A stretch of DNA of 64,000 nt, taken from contig JADZBE010000017.1 of the NCBI GenBank assembly GCA_020852275.1, positions 1 to 64,000 of the forward strand, in the 5' to 3' direction. The position numbers and the translations under genes are program-made. The notes below the pieces were generated by a model. It searched no databases, was not told the origin of the DNA, and saw only the letters and a list, made by a program, of their open reading frames with translations. This stretch comes from Phycisphaerales bacterium (GTDB taxonomy: Bacteria > Planctomycetota > Phycisphaerae > UBA1845). Positions 18,841-29,494 of this stretch are shown here, piece by piece (position 1 is the first letter of the stretch; every line of letters starts with the position of its first letter).

Positions 18841-20808
18841 TCAATCGCGCCGCGCCTCGATGACGCCGGCGCTGCCCGGTGGCGGTTCGCCGAGGATGCG
18901 ATAGGCTGACAAGGTCAATCCGTCGAGCGAACGTTCGCCCATGCGCTCCACGACGAAGGTGGTGCCCCAGGCGCCGCGTGCGATCGAGCGACCCTGGGCA
19001 TCCGTCGCGACGCGCGTGCGAACCGTGCCGGACGTGAGATAGAACGCCGGTCGAAGCCCGCGCTGCGCGGCGTATCGCAGCCCGGGCGGCGTGTCCGGAA
19101 GCGCCGCGTAGGCGCGATCGGGGCAGTACAACGCATAGTCGCGGATCTGCATGAAATGGGCGGCGTCCGCGTTCTGTGCCCAGTAGTCGCACAAGACGAC
19201 TTCGCCGGGCCTGCGCGTTGCCTCGCACAGCGCGGTCAGTTCATCGATCGCGCGGCAGCGGTCCGCCTGACCGCGCGCGCCGCGCTCGCAGGCTACGACG
19301 GGCCAGGCACAGATCGCCACCAGCAGCGCCGTCGGCATGACGGATCTGAAGCGGAATCGCGGAAGAGCGGCGGCGAGCTGCGGGGGTTCCTTCGGGACCC
19401 CAAGGCGCTGCAGCGCGCCCACGGCAAGCGGAATCGCGACCACCAGCGCCGGACCGTAATGATGCGGCGAAGGATGCACCGAGCCGCGCAGCACCGCCAA
19501 TCCGAACATGAGCAGGAAGGCGCCCGTGAAGCCAATCGTCTCGATCGGCCGCTCGCGGCGACCCGTCCAGATGCCCGCCGCGATCAGCGCGAGGGTCGGT
19601 GCGCACGCCAGAAGCGGCGTCTGCGACCACTGCCGCCAGAAACTGCCCGCCAGCGCCGCCAAGCTCAGCGAACCACGGTTCTCTGCGCCGCTGATCGTCC
19701 ACCACAACGACCGCGCCATGGGCGTCAACTCATCCACGAAGAACGCGTTGGCGAAAAATGCGCCGGCAAGTCCTGCAAGCAGAGCGGCGGGGATCAACGG
19801 ATGCAGCACGAACGCCGCCAGCCGCCCGGTTCGCCGATGCGCGTGAGGCGCCGCGGTGACGCCAAACCGGAGAATCACCGCAGTGACGCCGAACCAGAGA
19901 ACCACGGCGAGGACTCCCCCGAGGATGCGCGCATCGATGCCGTGCGCCGGCCGGTGGGCGTTCATCCAAAGCACGAGCGCCAGATAAACCGCGGCGGGTC
20001 CGACCAGCGCCCGGAGTCTGCACGAGGGCATGAACGCGCGAAGCTCCTCCCATCCGCACGGCGCTTTCGACCCGCACCACCACGCCAGCGAAAGCCCCAC
20101 GAGCGGCAGCAGGGCGATCGAGTGCACCTTCACCGTGACCGCCGCACCGAGCAGAAGGCAGGCGAGCAGCAAGTAACCTGGCGAGCGCCTCCGCGCCGAC
20201 TGTGCCAGCAGCATGACACTCAGTAGATTAAGCACGTCCAGCGGCGCCTCGGGTCGGAACGTGGTCGCATGGGACAAGCTTCCCGGGCAGGCCGCGAAGA
20301 GCACCGCGCCGGCAACGCCCGCGCGGATCGAGCTGAACATCCGGCGGCCGACCTCGAACGTGGTGAGCATCGCGCCCAGGAAAAACAGAATCGCCCACGC
20401 GCGCACGATCCACAAGATCGGCGTCATGTCCTGCAGCAGGGCGTCGCAATACGCTTCAAGCGTCAGCCCCGAGGTGATCGACCGGAAGGCGTGATCCAGC
20501 GCCAGGCTCGCCGCCAGCAGCGCCTGCAGCGGAAGCCCGGGATGATCCAGCTTCTCCGTCGGCTGCCCCAGCAGCAGGTTTACGGCAGAGGCGACGTAGT
20601 TGGCATCGCAGTCCGCGGAGAGCCACCACGGCGAAAGCGGCCGGGTCAGCAGGAGCGCCAGCGCGGCGAGAACCAGCGCGCCGCGGGCGAGCGTGAAACT
20701 TGCGAAGGGCAGGGTTCGCGCGCGGGATTCAATATCCGCGCCGGGGATGGCGCCGCCCGCGGCGTTGGGATCAAGCGAGGACCAAGGTGCAGCGGATGCG
20801 GTTGACAT
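18841..20808 (-). CDS. polytopic membrane protein, GT39-like
   Basis: Multiple TM segments; SADCDANYVASAVNLLLGQPTEKLDHPGLPLQALLA. Confidence 0.65.
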   Translation of the reverse strand: MSTASAAPWSSLDPNAAGGAIPGADIESRARTLPFASFTLARGALVLAALALLLTRPLSPWWLSADCDANYVASAVNLLLGQPTEKLDHPGLPLQALLAASLALDHAFRSITSGLTLEAYCDALLQDMTPILWIVRAWAILFFLGAMLTTFEVGRRMFSSIRAGVAGAVLFAACPGSLSHATTFRPEAPLDVLNLLSVMLLAQSARRRSPGYLLLACLLLGAAVTVKVHSIALLPLVGLSLAWWCGSKAPCGWEELRAFMPSCRLRALVGPAAVYLALVLWMNAHRPAHGIDARILGGVLAVVLWFGVTAVILRFGVTAAPHAHRRTGRLAAFVLHPLIPAALLAGLAGAFFANAFFVDELTPMARSLWWTISGAENRGSLSLAALAGSFWRQWSQTPLLACAPTLALIAAGIWTGRRERPIETIGFTGAFLLMFGLAVLRGSVHPSPHHYGPALVVAIPLAVGALQRLGVPKEPPQLAAALPRFRFRSVMPTALLVAICAWPVVACERGARGQADRCRAIDELTALCEATRRPGEVVLCDYWAQNADAAHFMQIRDYALYCPDRAYAALPDTPPGLRYAAQRGLRPAFYLTSGTVRTRVATDAQGRSIARGAWGTTFVVERMGERSLDGLTLSAYRILGEPPPGSAGVIEARRD

Positions 20809-21166
20809 GCCGTAGGCGACGCCGGCGCAGAATCGGCTTGGTCCTTCCACTGCACTTCACACGGTCGACGCGGACGCTTAGTCCTTATCGGACAAATGAC
20901 GGCTCCATCGGACTTGCCGCAGGCTTCCCGGCTGCGGCGGCTATCAGGGCAGAACCGATCCCGAAACCGTGGGGTCCGATCGTAGCCGAATGTCAACGAG
21001 CGCGAATTCTCTGGGAATTCGGGACTTCGCGCGGGCTGAAGCCCGCGGCTCGGCGAGTTCTGGGATAGGTTCGGGCTTGTCGCTGCTCGACGAGACTGGC
21101 TTCCCGCCTTCGCGGGAATGACGCGCTGGTGGGCAATGACGCGATGGGCTGCAAGGTCTTGTTGCG

Positions 21167-23143
21167 CTACAACGAACCGCCGAACTGCGCCGTCAGCGTG
21201 GCGAAGTCCGCCGCGTCCACGTCGCCGTCGCCGTCGAAGTCCGCGGGCTTGGCGTTTGAGGTTCGGCAGCCCGGCGGCCTGTCGGTCACGTCCGGTCCGC
21301 CCATGCAGCCGACGAAGATCTGATGATCGATCAGGTCCACGTCGCCATCCTCGTCAAGGTCGGCGATGGCGCGGGCCTCGTAGGCGCCCATGTCCACCAT
21401 GCGCGTACCGTACTGCGGGTCCGGGTTGCCCGTGTTTGGCGAGGCCGGGTCGTTTACGAAACGCGGCTTGCCGTCCAAGTCAAAAGGAACTCGCTCGCGG
21501 ACGTCGCCGTCGTCATCCAGGTCGTGCCAATCCAGAGGAGTGGCCTGAGTGTTCGCGGCGTCGATGCAGGGCGAACCGTTAAGCAGGCGCAGGTCGTCAT
21601 CGACCGTACCCGCGACGCCGTCGCCGCCGTCCGCGTCCGCGAATGTCGGCGGATCGTCGATGTTGGCGTTCGTCTTGCCGCCAAATGGGATCGCTTCGTC
21701 GCCGGCATCCTCGTCTTCAATGCAACTGAACGTGACGGATGCCTCAACTCCGCCGGCCATGTGGATGGCGTCCGCCTCGGTGGCGCCGTCGTGCCGGTTG
21801 CCCCAGAAGATGCTGTTGGCGAATCCGGCCGTCCCGCCGCCGCCGAGGAGCAGCACGCCGCCGGCCTCTTGAGAAGCCGTGTTGCCCGCGAAGGTGCAGC
21901 CGGTAAACGAGGGTGTTGCCGCGGATTGGAAGAACAGCGTCACGGCACCGCCGTACTCCGAGCGGTTGCCGCTGAAGAGGCAGTTGGCGACGGGCAGTTC
22001 TCCAATCGTGCCGATGGAGAGGGCGCCGCCGCGGGATCCCGAGGCATTTCCGAAGAACGAGCATCCGGTCATGCGCACGGGCAGATGGGTGAGGATCGAA
22101 ACGGCGCCGCCCTCCGCGACGATCGCGCGGTTCGCGGAGAAGGCGCACGAGACCAGGTCGCATTCGATCGCGGGCTGACCAAAGATCGCGCCACCGTAAT
22201 GCTCCGCGACGTTGCGCTCAAACGTGCACTCTCGCGCCGTCAGGGCGTCGTGCTGAAGGTCCACGCCGCCGCCGAACAACGCCGTGTTTTCAACCAGGCG
22301 GCACGTTTGCAGCACAAGGCGGCCCGCTGCAACTGCGATCGCCCCGCCCGACGCGGCGGCATTCGCCTCGAACGTGCAGGACCGCGCCAGTGAGGACGGG
22401 CTCCGCGTGTACAGTCCGCCGCCGGCGTCATGGGGAAACGGCCCGTTCGCGTTGCCGTGGCGGATGGTCACCCCGTCGAGCACGTACGATGCAGCCGCGG
22501 GTTCAGCGGTGATGACGTGGTAAGCGTTGTCGCCGGCGTTTCCGAGTACGCCGATGTCCCCGCTCAGCGTGGTTTCGAAGCGATTGAAGTCGCGCGCATC
22601 GGGATGGACCTCGCCGAACCCCGCGTAACCGCCCGCGAGCGTCAGCTCCACGGCGATCAGCAGCGTGGCCGATCGGGAGTTCGATCCTCCCGGCACGGCA
22701 CGGCTCTGGTCCGGACGATAAGTGCCCCGTGCGATGCGGATTTCGTCGCCGACCGCTGCGGCGGCGAGCGCGTCCGTCGGGAAGTGGAAAGCGGTGTCCC
22801 ACGTCTGCCCCGGGCCGTCCTGAGGAGATCGCGGATCGACGTGCAGGATGCTCGCAGCGCCGACCGGCGCCAGAACGGTTGCGAGAACCATCGCCAGGCT
22901 GCAAGGTAGGACGCACGGCCAGACCGATCGCACGGCGCGAAAGGCGGATTCGCAATGACAGGAATCGTGTTGCAGGGCAGTCCTCCTCTGTGATTTCGGA
23001 ACGGGTGTGAATTCGGAACCGGCACTTCCCCCGTCGTTGAAGCACCATGTCAGGAGGAACGCGAGGAATTGCACGGACTGAGCTGACCGTGGTGGAACCC
23101 GAAACCGGGCGGGGAGGACGCAGGGTCCTTCAATCCACCACAA
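21167..23143 (-). CDS. secreted right-handed parallel beta-helix protein with dockerin-type C-terminus
   Basis: CTFEANAAASGGAI..., CTFERNVAEHYGGAI... repeats; C-terminal DLDEDGDVDLIDHQIF...DFDGDGDVDAADFATL. Exact start uncertain. Confidence 0.75.
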   Translation of the reverse strand: MWWIEGPCVLPARFRVPPRSAQSVQFLAFLLTWCFNDGGSAGSEFTPVPKSQRRTALQHDSCHCESAFRAVRSVWPCVLPCSLAMVLATVLAPVGAASILHVDPRSPQDGPGQTWDTAFHFPTDALAAAAVGDEIRIARGTYRPDQSRAVPGGSNSRSATLLIAVELTLAGGYAGFGEVHPDARDFNRFETTLSGDIGVLGNAGDNAYHVITAEPAAASYVLDGVTIRHGNANGPFPHDAGGGLYTRSPSSLARSCTFEANAAASGGAIAVAAGRLVLQTCRLVENTALFGGGVDLQHDALTARECTFERNVAEHYGGAIFGQPAIECDLVSCAFSANRAIVAEGGAVSILTHLPVRMTGCSFFGNASGSRGGALSIGTIGELPVANCLFSGNRSEYGGAVTLFFQSAATPSFTGCTFAGNTASQEAGGVLLLGGGGTAGFANSIFWGNRHDGATEADAIHMAGGVEASVTFSCIEDEDAGDEAIPFGGKTNANIDDPPTFADADGGDGVAGTVDDDLRLLNGSPCIDAANTQATPLDWHDLDDDGDVRERVPFDLDGKPRFVNDPASPNTGNPDPQYGTRMVDMGAYEARAIADLDEDGDVDLIDHQIFVGCMGGPDVTDRPPGCRTSNAKPADFDGDGDVDAADFATLTAQFGGSL

Positions 23144-23690
23144 TCGGGTCTGACAAGGTCCAGCGCTTCGAGTGGGTGCGCGGCGGGGCGGCGATGCGTG
23201 GCGGCGGTGCGCGGCGGCGATGTGGGTCGTGTTTTTCCAGCGCAGCAGGTTGAGGCTGACGTTGCGCAGGGCATGCAGATTGCTGAGACCGGCTGCGGCG
23301 CGTGCGCGGCCAACAGATGCACGCCCAGCACTTCAGTCCTTGCACGTCGCGCAGCGTCTTGCCGCCGAGCGACATGGACCGGCAACCTGCCGTCCCACGA
23401 CCGGCCGTCCAACGCCGATTCGCCCGCTCGAAGGCCTTGAGATCCAAGACCGCGAACAAATAGTGCAGGGTCGCGCGATGCGGCGGCCTGTTCCGCCTCA
23501 AGCCGAGCTCCTCCGCAAACGCCAGGCCGCGATCCCGACCGAACTGGGCGAGGGCGCACAAACTCCGCGCTCCGGGGGGGCAGGGCCACGGTCGCCAACG
23601 TCTGAATCACCGGCAACGGATGCCGCCGCCCCTGAGCCACTCGGGAATCGGGACTTGCTGAAACGCCTCCCGCTACCAACCCGTCCGTGC
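23130..23690 (-). pseudogene. ISAs1-family transposase remnant (frameshifted, internally deleted)
   Basis: QGRRHPLPVIQTLATVAL / LCALAQFGRDRGLAFAEELGLRRNRPPHRATLHYLFAVLDLKAFERANRRW...MSLGGKTLRD / VLGVHLLAA / ALRNVSLNLLRWKNTTHIAAA lie in different frames. Confidence 0.75.
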
Positions 23691-23841
23691 CATCTTCAGG
23701 CCCTCGATGATCTGTACCTGTTGATCGGCGCGCCTGACGAGAAGATTGAATGCCCCTGCGCCATCGACGTCGCGTTGCCCAACTTTCGCGCACCGGCGCT
23801 CGCCCGTTTGACAAGTCTCCCGGGCAGTCCATAATCCCCGC

Positions 23842-24955
23842 ATGATCTACGAAGACGCCATCCGAGCGCTGCCCGACCTCTCCGCCCGCATCATTGCGCT
23901 GCGGGACTCTCTTTGACTGGCCCAACAAGCAGGAACAACTCAACGCCATTCAGGGCAAGATGTCCGTGCAGGGCTTCTGGGACAACGGCGAGGCCGCGCG
24001 CGAGACCGTCGCCGAGCTGAAGCGCCTCAGGGGAGTGCTCGATCCGATGGAGGCGGCCGCGGCGAAGCTCGAAGACCTCAAGGCCATCGCCGAGCTGCTG
24101 CGCGAGTCGGACGATGAGGATGTGCGCGTCGAGCTGCTCAAGGGCGTGGCGGACCTGACGAAGGCGATGGACGGCATCGAGCTGCTCAACCTCCTGTCGG
24201 GCGAGAATGACATCCGCAACTGCTACTTCAACATCCAGGCGGGCACCGGCGGGGCGGACGCCTGCGACTGGGCGCAAATGCTGCTGCGCATGTACTTGCG
24301 GTACTTCGAGCGCAACCGCTACGAGGTGGAGGAGTTGTCCATGCGCGAGGGCGAGGAGGCGGGCATCCAGTCGTGCAGCCTGCTCGTCAAAGCCCCGTAT
24401 GCTTACGGGCGGCTTTCGTGTGAAACGGGCGTGCACCGGCTGGTGCGAATCTCCCCCTTCTCCGCGCAGGGCAAGCGCGAGACCAGCTTCGCCTCCGTGG
24501 ACGTTCAGCCGGAGATCGACGACATTGAGGTCGAGGTGGACTGGGACAAGGACGTGCGCGAGGATACCTACCGCGCCGGCGGCAAGGGCGGGCAGCACGT
24601 CAACAAGACGGCCTCGGCCGTGCGGCTGACCCACCTGGCCACGGGGCTGGTGGCGCAGTGCCAGAGCGAGCGCTCGCAGCATAAGAACCGGGCAAGCGCT
24701 CAGAAGATGCTGATGGCGCGGCTGTACCAGTTGGAGCAGTCCAAGCGCGACGCGGAGCTGTCGAAAATCTACGGCGAGAAGGGCCAGATCAGTTGGGGCA
24801 ACGCCATCCGTAGCTACTTTCTGCACCCGGAGCAGCGCGTCAAGGACACGCGCACCGGCGTAATGGTGGGCGACTCGCAGAGTGTCCTCGACGGCGAGAT
24901 AGATGAGTTCATCGACGCCTACCTGCGCAAGCGCGCCGCCGCGCGGACGGCATAG
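23842..24955 (+). CDS. prfB: peptide chain release factor 2, programmed +1 frameshift at in-frame TGA 23914-23916
   Basis: ATG at 23842 runs 24 codons to CTT TGA C; +1 frame continues LFDWPNKQEQLNAI...GTGGADACDWAQML...RAGGKGGQHVNKTASAVRLTH. Confidence 0.95.
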
Positions 24956-25121
24956 GGTCACCGCGCGGATCGCGTAGCGCCGCCAAGGTGACAGCGGCGC
25001 CGATTGCATTCGCGGTATCTCGGTGCGCGGAAGCGACGTGCCTTGGGGTCGTTCGTCGCTCCGCGACGAACGTGCGCCACGCAGTGGCGAACGACCCGAT
25101 CGGCGCCGTGCGAGTTTCGCC

Positions 25122-25664
25122 ATGAACCGGCGGCTCATCATCGACGGCAACAACCTCCTGCACCTGATGCACGCCTACTCGATGGGGCGCCCGGTCGGGC
25201 GGCTGCACCTGGCGGGCATGATCGACCGCTACGCTCAGTCCACCAACCGGCAGGCGACGCTGGTCTTCGACGGTCCCCGGCCTCGGGGCGGCATCGCCAA
25301 GCAGTTCGACGCCCTGCAAAACGAAATCCTCTTCAGCGGACCCGTGACGGCGGACGACATCATCCTGCAGATCGTCGAGCGACTGCCGGATCCGTCCGGG
25401 GCGACCGTCATCTCCAGTGATCACGCGGTTCGCGACGGCGCCCGCCGGCGCAGGGTGGAGGTCGTCGGTTCGGAGGAGTTCGGCGGCGTGTTGCTCGCGG
25501 CGGCGTCCCCGCCTCGTTCATCGCCGACGAAGCCTATCCCGGCGCCCAAGCCGGTGTCTGAGGAGGAGAAGCCGCAGGCGTCGGACAAGGAGGAGGTGGA
25601 TCGGTGGCTGCGCGAGATGTGGGAAGGGGCGGATGACCTGCCGCCGGACTGGCAACTGGGCTGA
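25122..25664 (+). CDS. YacP-like NYN domain protein (putative RNase)
   Basis: MNRRLIIDGNNLLHLMH...VTADDIILQIVE...VISSDHAVRDGARRR. Confidence 0.8.
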   Translation: MNRRLIIDGNNLLHLMHAYSMGRPVGRLHLAGMIDRYAQSTNRQATLVFDGPRPRGGIAKQFDALQNEILFSGPVTADDIILQIVERLPDPSGATVISSDHAVRDGARRRRVEVVGSEEFGGVLLAAASPPRSSPTKPIPAPKPVSEEEKPQASDKEEVDRWLREMWEGADDLPPDWQLG

Positions 25665-25968
25665 CGCTGAATCCCTCAGCCGCTCCCCACTGTAAAAAGA
25701 CTGCGCTTCTTTCCGACAAGAGGATTGCGGGGGCGGCGTCTGATTTGTACAAGGGGAGTTGCGAGGGAGAGCCTCCCGACGAACCGTGTGCGGGGCGGAA
25801 GATCGAGGGTGCGGCGGCTGCCGGTCGATCGGGTCCGCCGGGAAGCGCGGCTCGGCAGGAGCCTCGTCCTCGCGAAGCTTCAGCAAGCACGTTGCCATGA
25901 TTTCAGCGGGGGTCGCACCGGTCGTGCTTGGCCACGGTTCGCGGTTTCCGAATCGTTCAGGATGCGGG

Positions 25969-28224
25969 ATGAGGCCAGAAACGGTCATTTGGATTTGGGC
26001 GGTTGCGCGCGGCGCGAGCTGCGCGTGCATCCCGTGCATCGGGGCAGCCGCACAGGCCTCTCAGCAGGCGCCGCCATCGGCGGTGGCCGCGGAGGCCCAG
26101 ACGCCGCCGCGCGCTTCGCAGATCGACGAGTTCAAGCGGAGCATTCTCGATCCCACCGCGGAACCTGCCGCGCGACGGACCGTCTCCAATCTGCTGATAC
26201 GCGTGGGAACCCCCGAGGCGTTTCGCGGAGCCTCGGAAATCCTCGATGCCGGCGCGCAGCCCGCCGCGCAGAAATCGCTGTGTGAAGCGATCCTCCAGAC
26301 CGCCTCGGAATCGCCCGAGCTTTTCGATCTTCCTGAGGCGGAGCTTCTCGTCGATCGCCTTTCCGTGTTGATCGGTCAGGACGACGGCGAGTTGCGCGCC
26401 CGGGCCGTGGCGGCGCTGTCCGCGCTCCCGCGCCGGCACGTCGTCGGAAAGATGCTCGCCGTCGCGGCGGACGCGGCCGTCCCGGAAAGCCGGCGCTTGG
26501 CCGCCATCGACGCGCTCGCCCGCCACGTGCATCTGCGCCTGGTCACCGGTCTGTTCATCCGGTTGCTCGACGACGCCTCCGCGAACATCTCCCAGCGATC
26601 GCTGTTGGCGCTGGCGCCCGTTTCGCGGACGCCCCTGGGCGCGCGGACGGAAGACTGGAAGGCCTGGTGGCGGACGCAGGAGAGCCTCAGCGAGCAGGAA
26701 TGGCTTGAAAGCCGGGTCGATTTGCTGAGCGCGCGCGAGCGCGCCCTCGACGCGCAGCGGATCGACCTGCAGTCCGCGCTCGACCGGCAGGGCGCGGCGC
26801 TGAACACGCGCATCGCCGACCTGCAGAGCGACCTGCTGCTGGCGCTGCCGGAGCAGGACCGCGAGGCGAAGCTGGTGACCTGGCTGTCCGACCCCATGCC
26901 GGCGATCTGTGGCGGAGCGATGCAGCTTGTGCTTCGTCGGATCAGCGACGCCAGCGGCGCGCCGCCGGAATCCGTTCGCGCCGCGGTGGTCAAGAACGTC
27001 GAGCACCTCGCCCCCGAAGTGCGCCGCCGCGCGTTGCAGGTGATCGGCGCGATCAAGGATCCGGCCGACGCGGCGCTGGTGCACGACCGCCTCGGACGCG
27101 AGACGGATCCGATGGTTCGTCAGACCGCGCTCACCGTGCTGGGTCAGCTCAAGAGCACCGGCTCGCTGGCGATGCTCCTGGCGGAGATCGGCAATCCCCA
27201 GGCGCCGGCGGAATGCGTCGCGGCCGCGGCGCGGGCGGTGGCGGAGATTGCCCTGAGCCGACCGGAGATGAAGCCGGCGGATTGGGATCCAGCGGCGGCG
27301 GCGTTGAAGGACCGCCTTGGGAAGCTCGGCGAAAGCGGCAACGGGCTGCGCGCCGCCGTTGTCGAGGCCATGGCGGCGCTGGCGCATCCAGCGCTGGAAG
27401 GGGATCTGCTGGCGGAGGTAGATCGGGCCGAGCCGGCCGTCCAGCGAGCGGCCATTCGCGGTCTGGTCAGGCTGCGAAACGTCACGAAGCTGGCGAGGAT
27501 TCGTGCGCTGACGGGGGCGGCCGACGCGCCGGTGCGGCAGACGGCGTGTGAGGCGCTGGGTCAGATCGGCGGCGAGGACGCGGACATCGAGACGCTCCTG
27601 CAGCGCGTCAAGCCGGGCGCGGAATCGCAGGCGCCGGTGCGCGACACAGCGTGGATCGCGATGAAATCGCTTCTGTCAAGGCACACCGTCGAGCAGCAGT
27701 GGGCGTGGCTGGACCGGCTTTCCGACGCGCCCGCGCTTCAGGTCGAGTACCTCACGGAGCTGACTTCCGATCACGCGCCTTCGCGGCTGGATGCGGCGCA
27801 ACTGCTGATCGCGCGCGAGCGGCTGGGCGCGGCGCTGGTCGCTGGCGGGCGCTGGAACGACGCGGTCGATCCGCTGCAGAAGGTGTTCGAGCAGCTCGCC
27901 ACGCAAAAGGATGCGCGGGCGCTGGAGGCCGGCTTGAAAGTGGTGGATGCGATGCTCCGCGCGGACGATCCGTCCGGCTTGGCCGTGTGGGTTCCGCGGA
28001 TCGCCTCGCTGGGACCGGACGCGCAGACGCAAGTCGCCGCGCGGATCGAAGCGTATCTCAACAGCGATGAGGTTCGAGCCAAGTCCGAGCGCCGCGCGGC
28101 CGTGGCGCGCCACATCGAGAACATCCCCAAGGACGGACTGGGCGAAGGGTGGAAGCGGCTGATGGACGCGCTGAAGGAGCCGGCGAAGCCGACGCCCGGT
28201 CAGTTGTCCTCCACAGGCCCGTGA
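25969..28224 (+). CDS. HEAT-repeat protein, secreted or membrane-anchored
   Basis: N-terminal hydrophobic segment followed by repeated HEAT-like helices (VRRRALQVIGAIKDPADAALVHDRL...). Confidence 0.78.
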   Translation: MRPETVIWIWAVARGASCACIPCIGAAAQASQQAPPSAVAAEAQTPPRASQIDEFKRSILDPTAEPAARRTVSNLLIRVGTPEAFRGASEILDAGAQPAAQKSLCEAILQTASESPELFDLPEAELLVDRLSVLIGQDDGELRARAVAALSALPRRHVVGKMLAVAADAAVPESRRLAAIDALARHVHLRLVTGLFIRLLDDASANISQRSLLALAPVSRTPLGARTEDWKAWWRTQESLSEQEWLESRVDLLSARERALDAQRIDLQSALDRQGAALNTRIADLQSDLLLALPEQDREAKLVTWLSDPMPAICGGAMQLVLRRISDASGAPPESVRAAVVKNVEHLAPEVRRRALQVIGAIKDPADAALVHDRLGRETDPMVRQTALTVLGQLKSTGSLAMLLAEIGNPQAPAECVAAAARAVAEIALSRPEMKPADWDPAAAALKDRLGKLGESGNGLRAAVVEAMAALAHPALEGDLLAEVDRAEPAVQRAAIRGLVRLRNVTKLARIRALTGAADAPVRQTACEALGQIGGEDADIETLLQRVKPGAESQAPVRDTAWIAMKSLLSRHTVEQQWAWLDRLSDAPALQVEYLTELTSDHAPSRLDAAQLLIARERLGAALVAGGRWNDAVDPLQKVFEQLATQKDARALEAGLKVVDAMLRADDPSGLAVWVPRIASLGPDAQTQVAARIEAYLNSDEVRAKSERRAAVARHIENIPKDGLGEGWKRLMDALKEPAKPTPGQLSSTGP

Positions 28225-28417
28225 TCGCCGCATCCTGAGTTTCAGATCGACTCCGATTAGGAATCCTCGCGGACGCTTGGGTTTTGGGGTCGCCTTGCAG
28301 AGTCGATGGATGCTCTCGAACCCCGGACGGGCGCCCGAGAAACGCCCAGCACTCTCGGTGCTGCTTGCCCTGCGGTCGTGAACCTGGGGTTCCGCAGAGC
28401 TTGGGATCGCGCGCCGC

Positions 28418-28852
28418 TCACGACGCCAGCGCGAGCCCCACTTCCAGCCCCCAGCTCGTCGTGCCGGGGTTGGTCCACTCGACCTTGACCGAGTCCCCCT
28501 GCTGGAAAGTCCACGGCGACGGCTCCGTCAGCGCGTCCATGCGCTGGTTGACGTCCGTGCCCACGCCCACGCCCGTGATCGTTTGCAGCAGCGTGTTGTA
28601 CGCCGAGCCGCTTGCGCTGCTGACGCTGATCTTCATCGCCGCCGTGCCCAGGCCGCTGGAGAAGTGACAGCGCACGTACACCAGCCGGAACTTGCGGTCG
28701 AGCTTGAAGGTGTGGCTGATCGAGCCGTTGCCCGTGGCCTGCTTCGCCACGACCGCGCGGAGCGCCTGCGCCTCCTGCTCGGCCAGTTCCTCGACCTGCC
28801 GGTCCATCTGTGCCTGCGCCGCCGCAATCAACGTCGTCATGTCCGGTGCCAT
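28418..28852 (-). CDS. phage-like hypothetical protein
   Basis: Open frame at the edge of the prophage-relic region; structural-protein-like beta-rich composition. Confidence 0.45.
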   Translation of the reverse strand: MAPDMTTLIAAAQAQMDRQVEELAEQEAQALRAVVAKQATGNGSISHTFKLDRKFRLVYVRCHFSSGLGTAAMKISVSSASGSAYNTLLQTITGVGVGTDVNQRMDALTEPSPWTFQQGDSVKVEWTNPGTTSWGLEVGLALAS

Positions 28853-29038
28853 GCGTTCTCCCCCTGCTCATGTCGGTTCCGCCCGCGACGGTTCTCCATT
28901 TCGAGGGCTTCACAGGTCGAAGCCCGATTTCAGAACCCGAAGCGCCAGCGAGGGCGGCTCTAAGCGGACGATCACGGGCTTCGTGTTCGTGGATCGAGAC
29001 GATTCAGCGGTGAGCGGCGTGGCCTCGTCGCCCTCCCA

Positions 29039-29407
29039 TCACGCCGCCGCCGCGTCCACCTCGTCCACGATCGCGTCCGCCAGCGTGTCGCCCTCGGGGA
29101 TCTGCAGGCGAAACGGGACGCCGATCAGCGCGGGCCGCCCGGTGTTCAGGTTCGGAAACGTCACCAGCGAGTCTCCGAGAAACAGCACGCGCTTCAGCGT
29201 GCGATTGCGTTTCTCTCCGCTCGCCCGGTAGCGGATGAGGAGGTCGATCTCCTCGGCCATTTCGAGCAGCGTTTCCGCGACGCTGCCGTGCCAGGCGTAC
29301 ACGACGCCGGTTGCGCGGTGCAGCCCGCGCTCGTACTCGCCCAGCGGGCAGTTCGTCCCGTCGCCGCCGTCGCAGCGCACCGGCTCGACCCCGGGCCGGT
29401 ACACCAC
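29039..29407 (-). CDS. phage-like hypothetical protein, possibly 5'-truncated
   Basis: Frame extends in-frame upstream (TPFTETAIEGAHS) to a TAG; no ATG; GTG assumed. Confidence 0.45.
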   Translation of the reverse strand: MVYRPGVEPVRCDGGDGTNCPLGEYERGLHRATGVVYAWHGSVAETLLEMAEEIDLLIRYRASGEKRNRTLKRVLFLGDSLVTFPNLNTGRPALIGVPFRLQIPEGDTLADAIVDEVDAAAA

Positions 29408-29494
29408 GCTGTGCGCCCCCTCGATCGCCGTCTCGGTGAACGGCGTTGCGCGCTACGTCGCGCCGCTTGACGTGGGATCTCTTCGGGGAACGGA

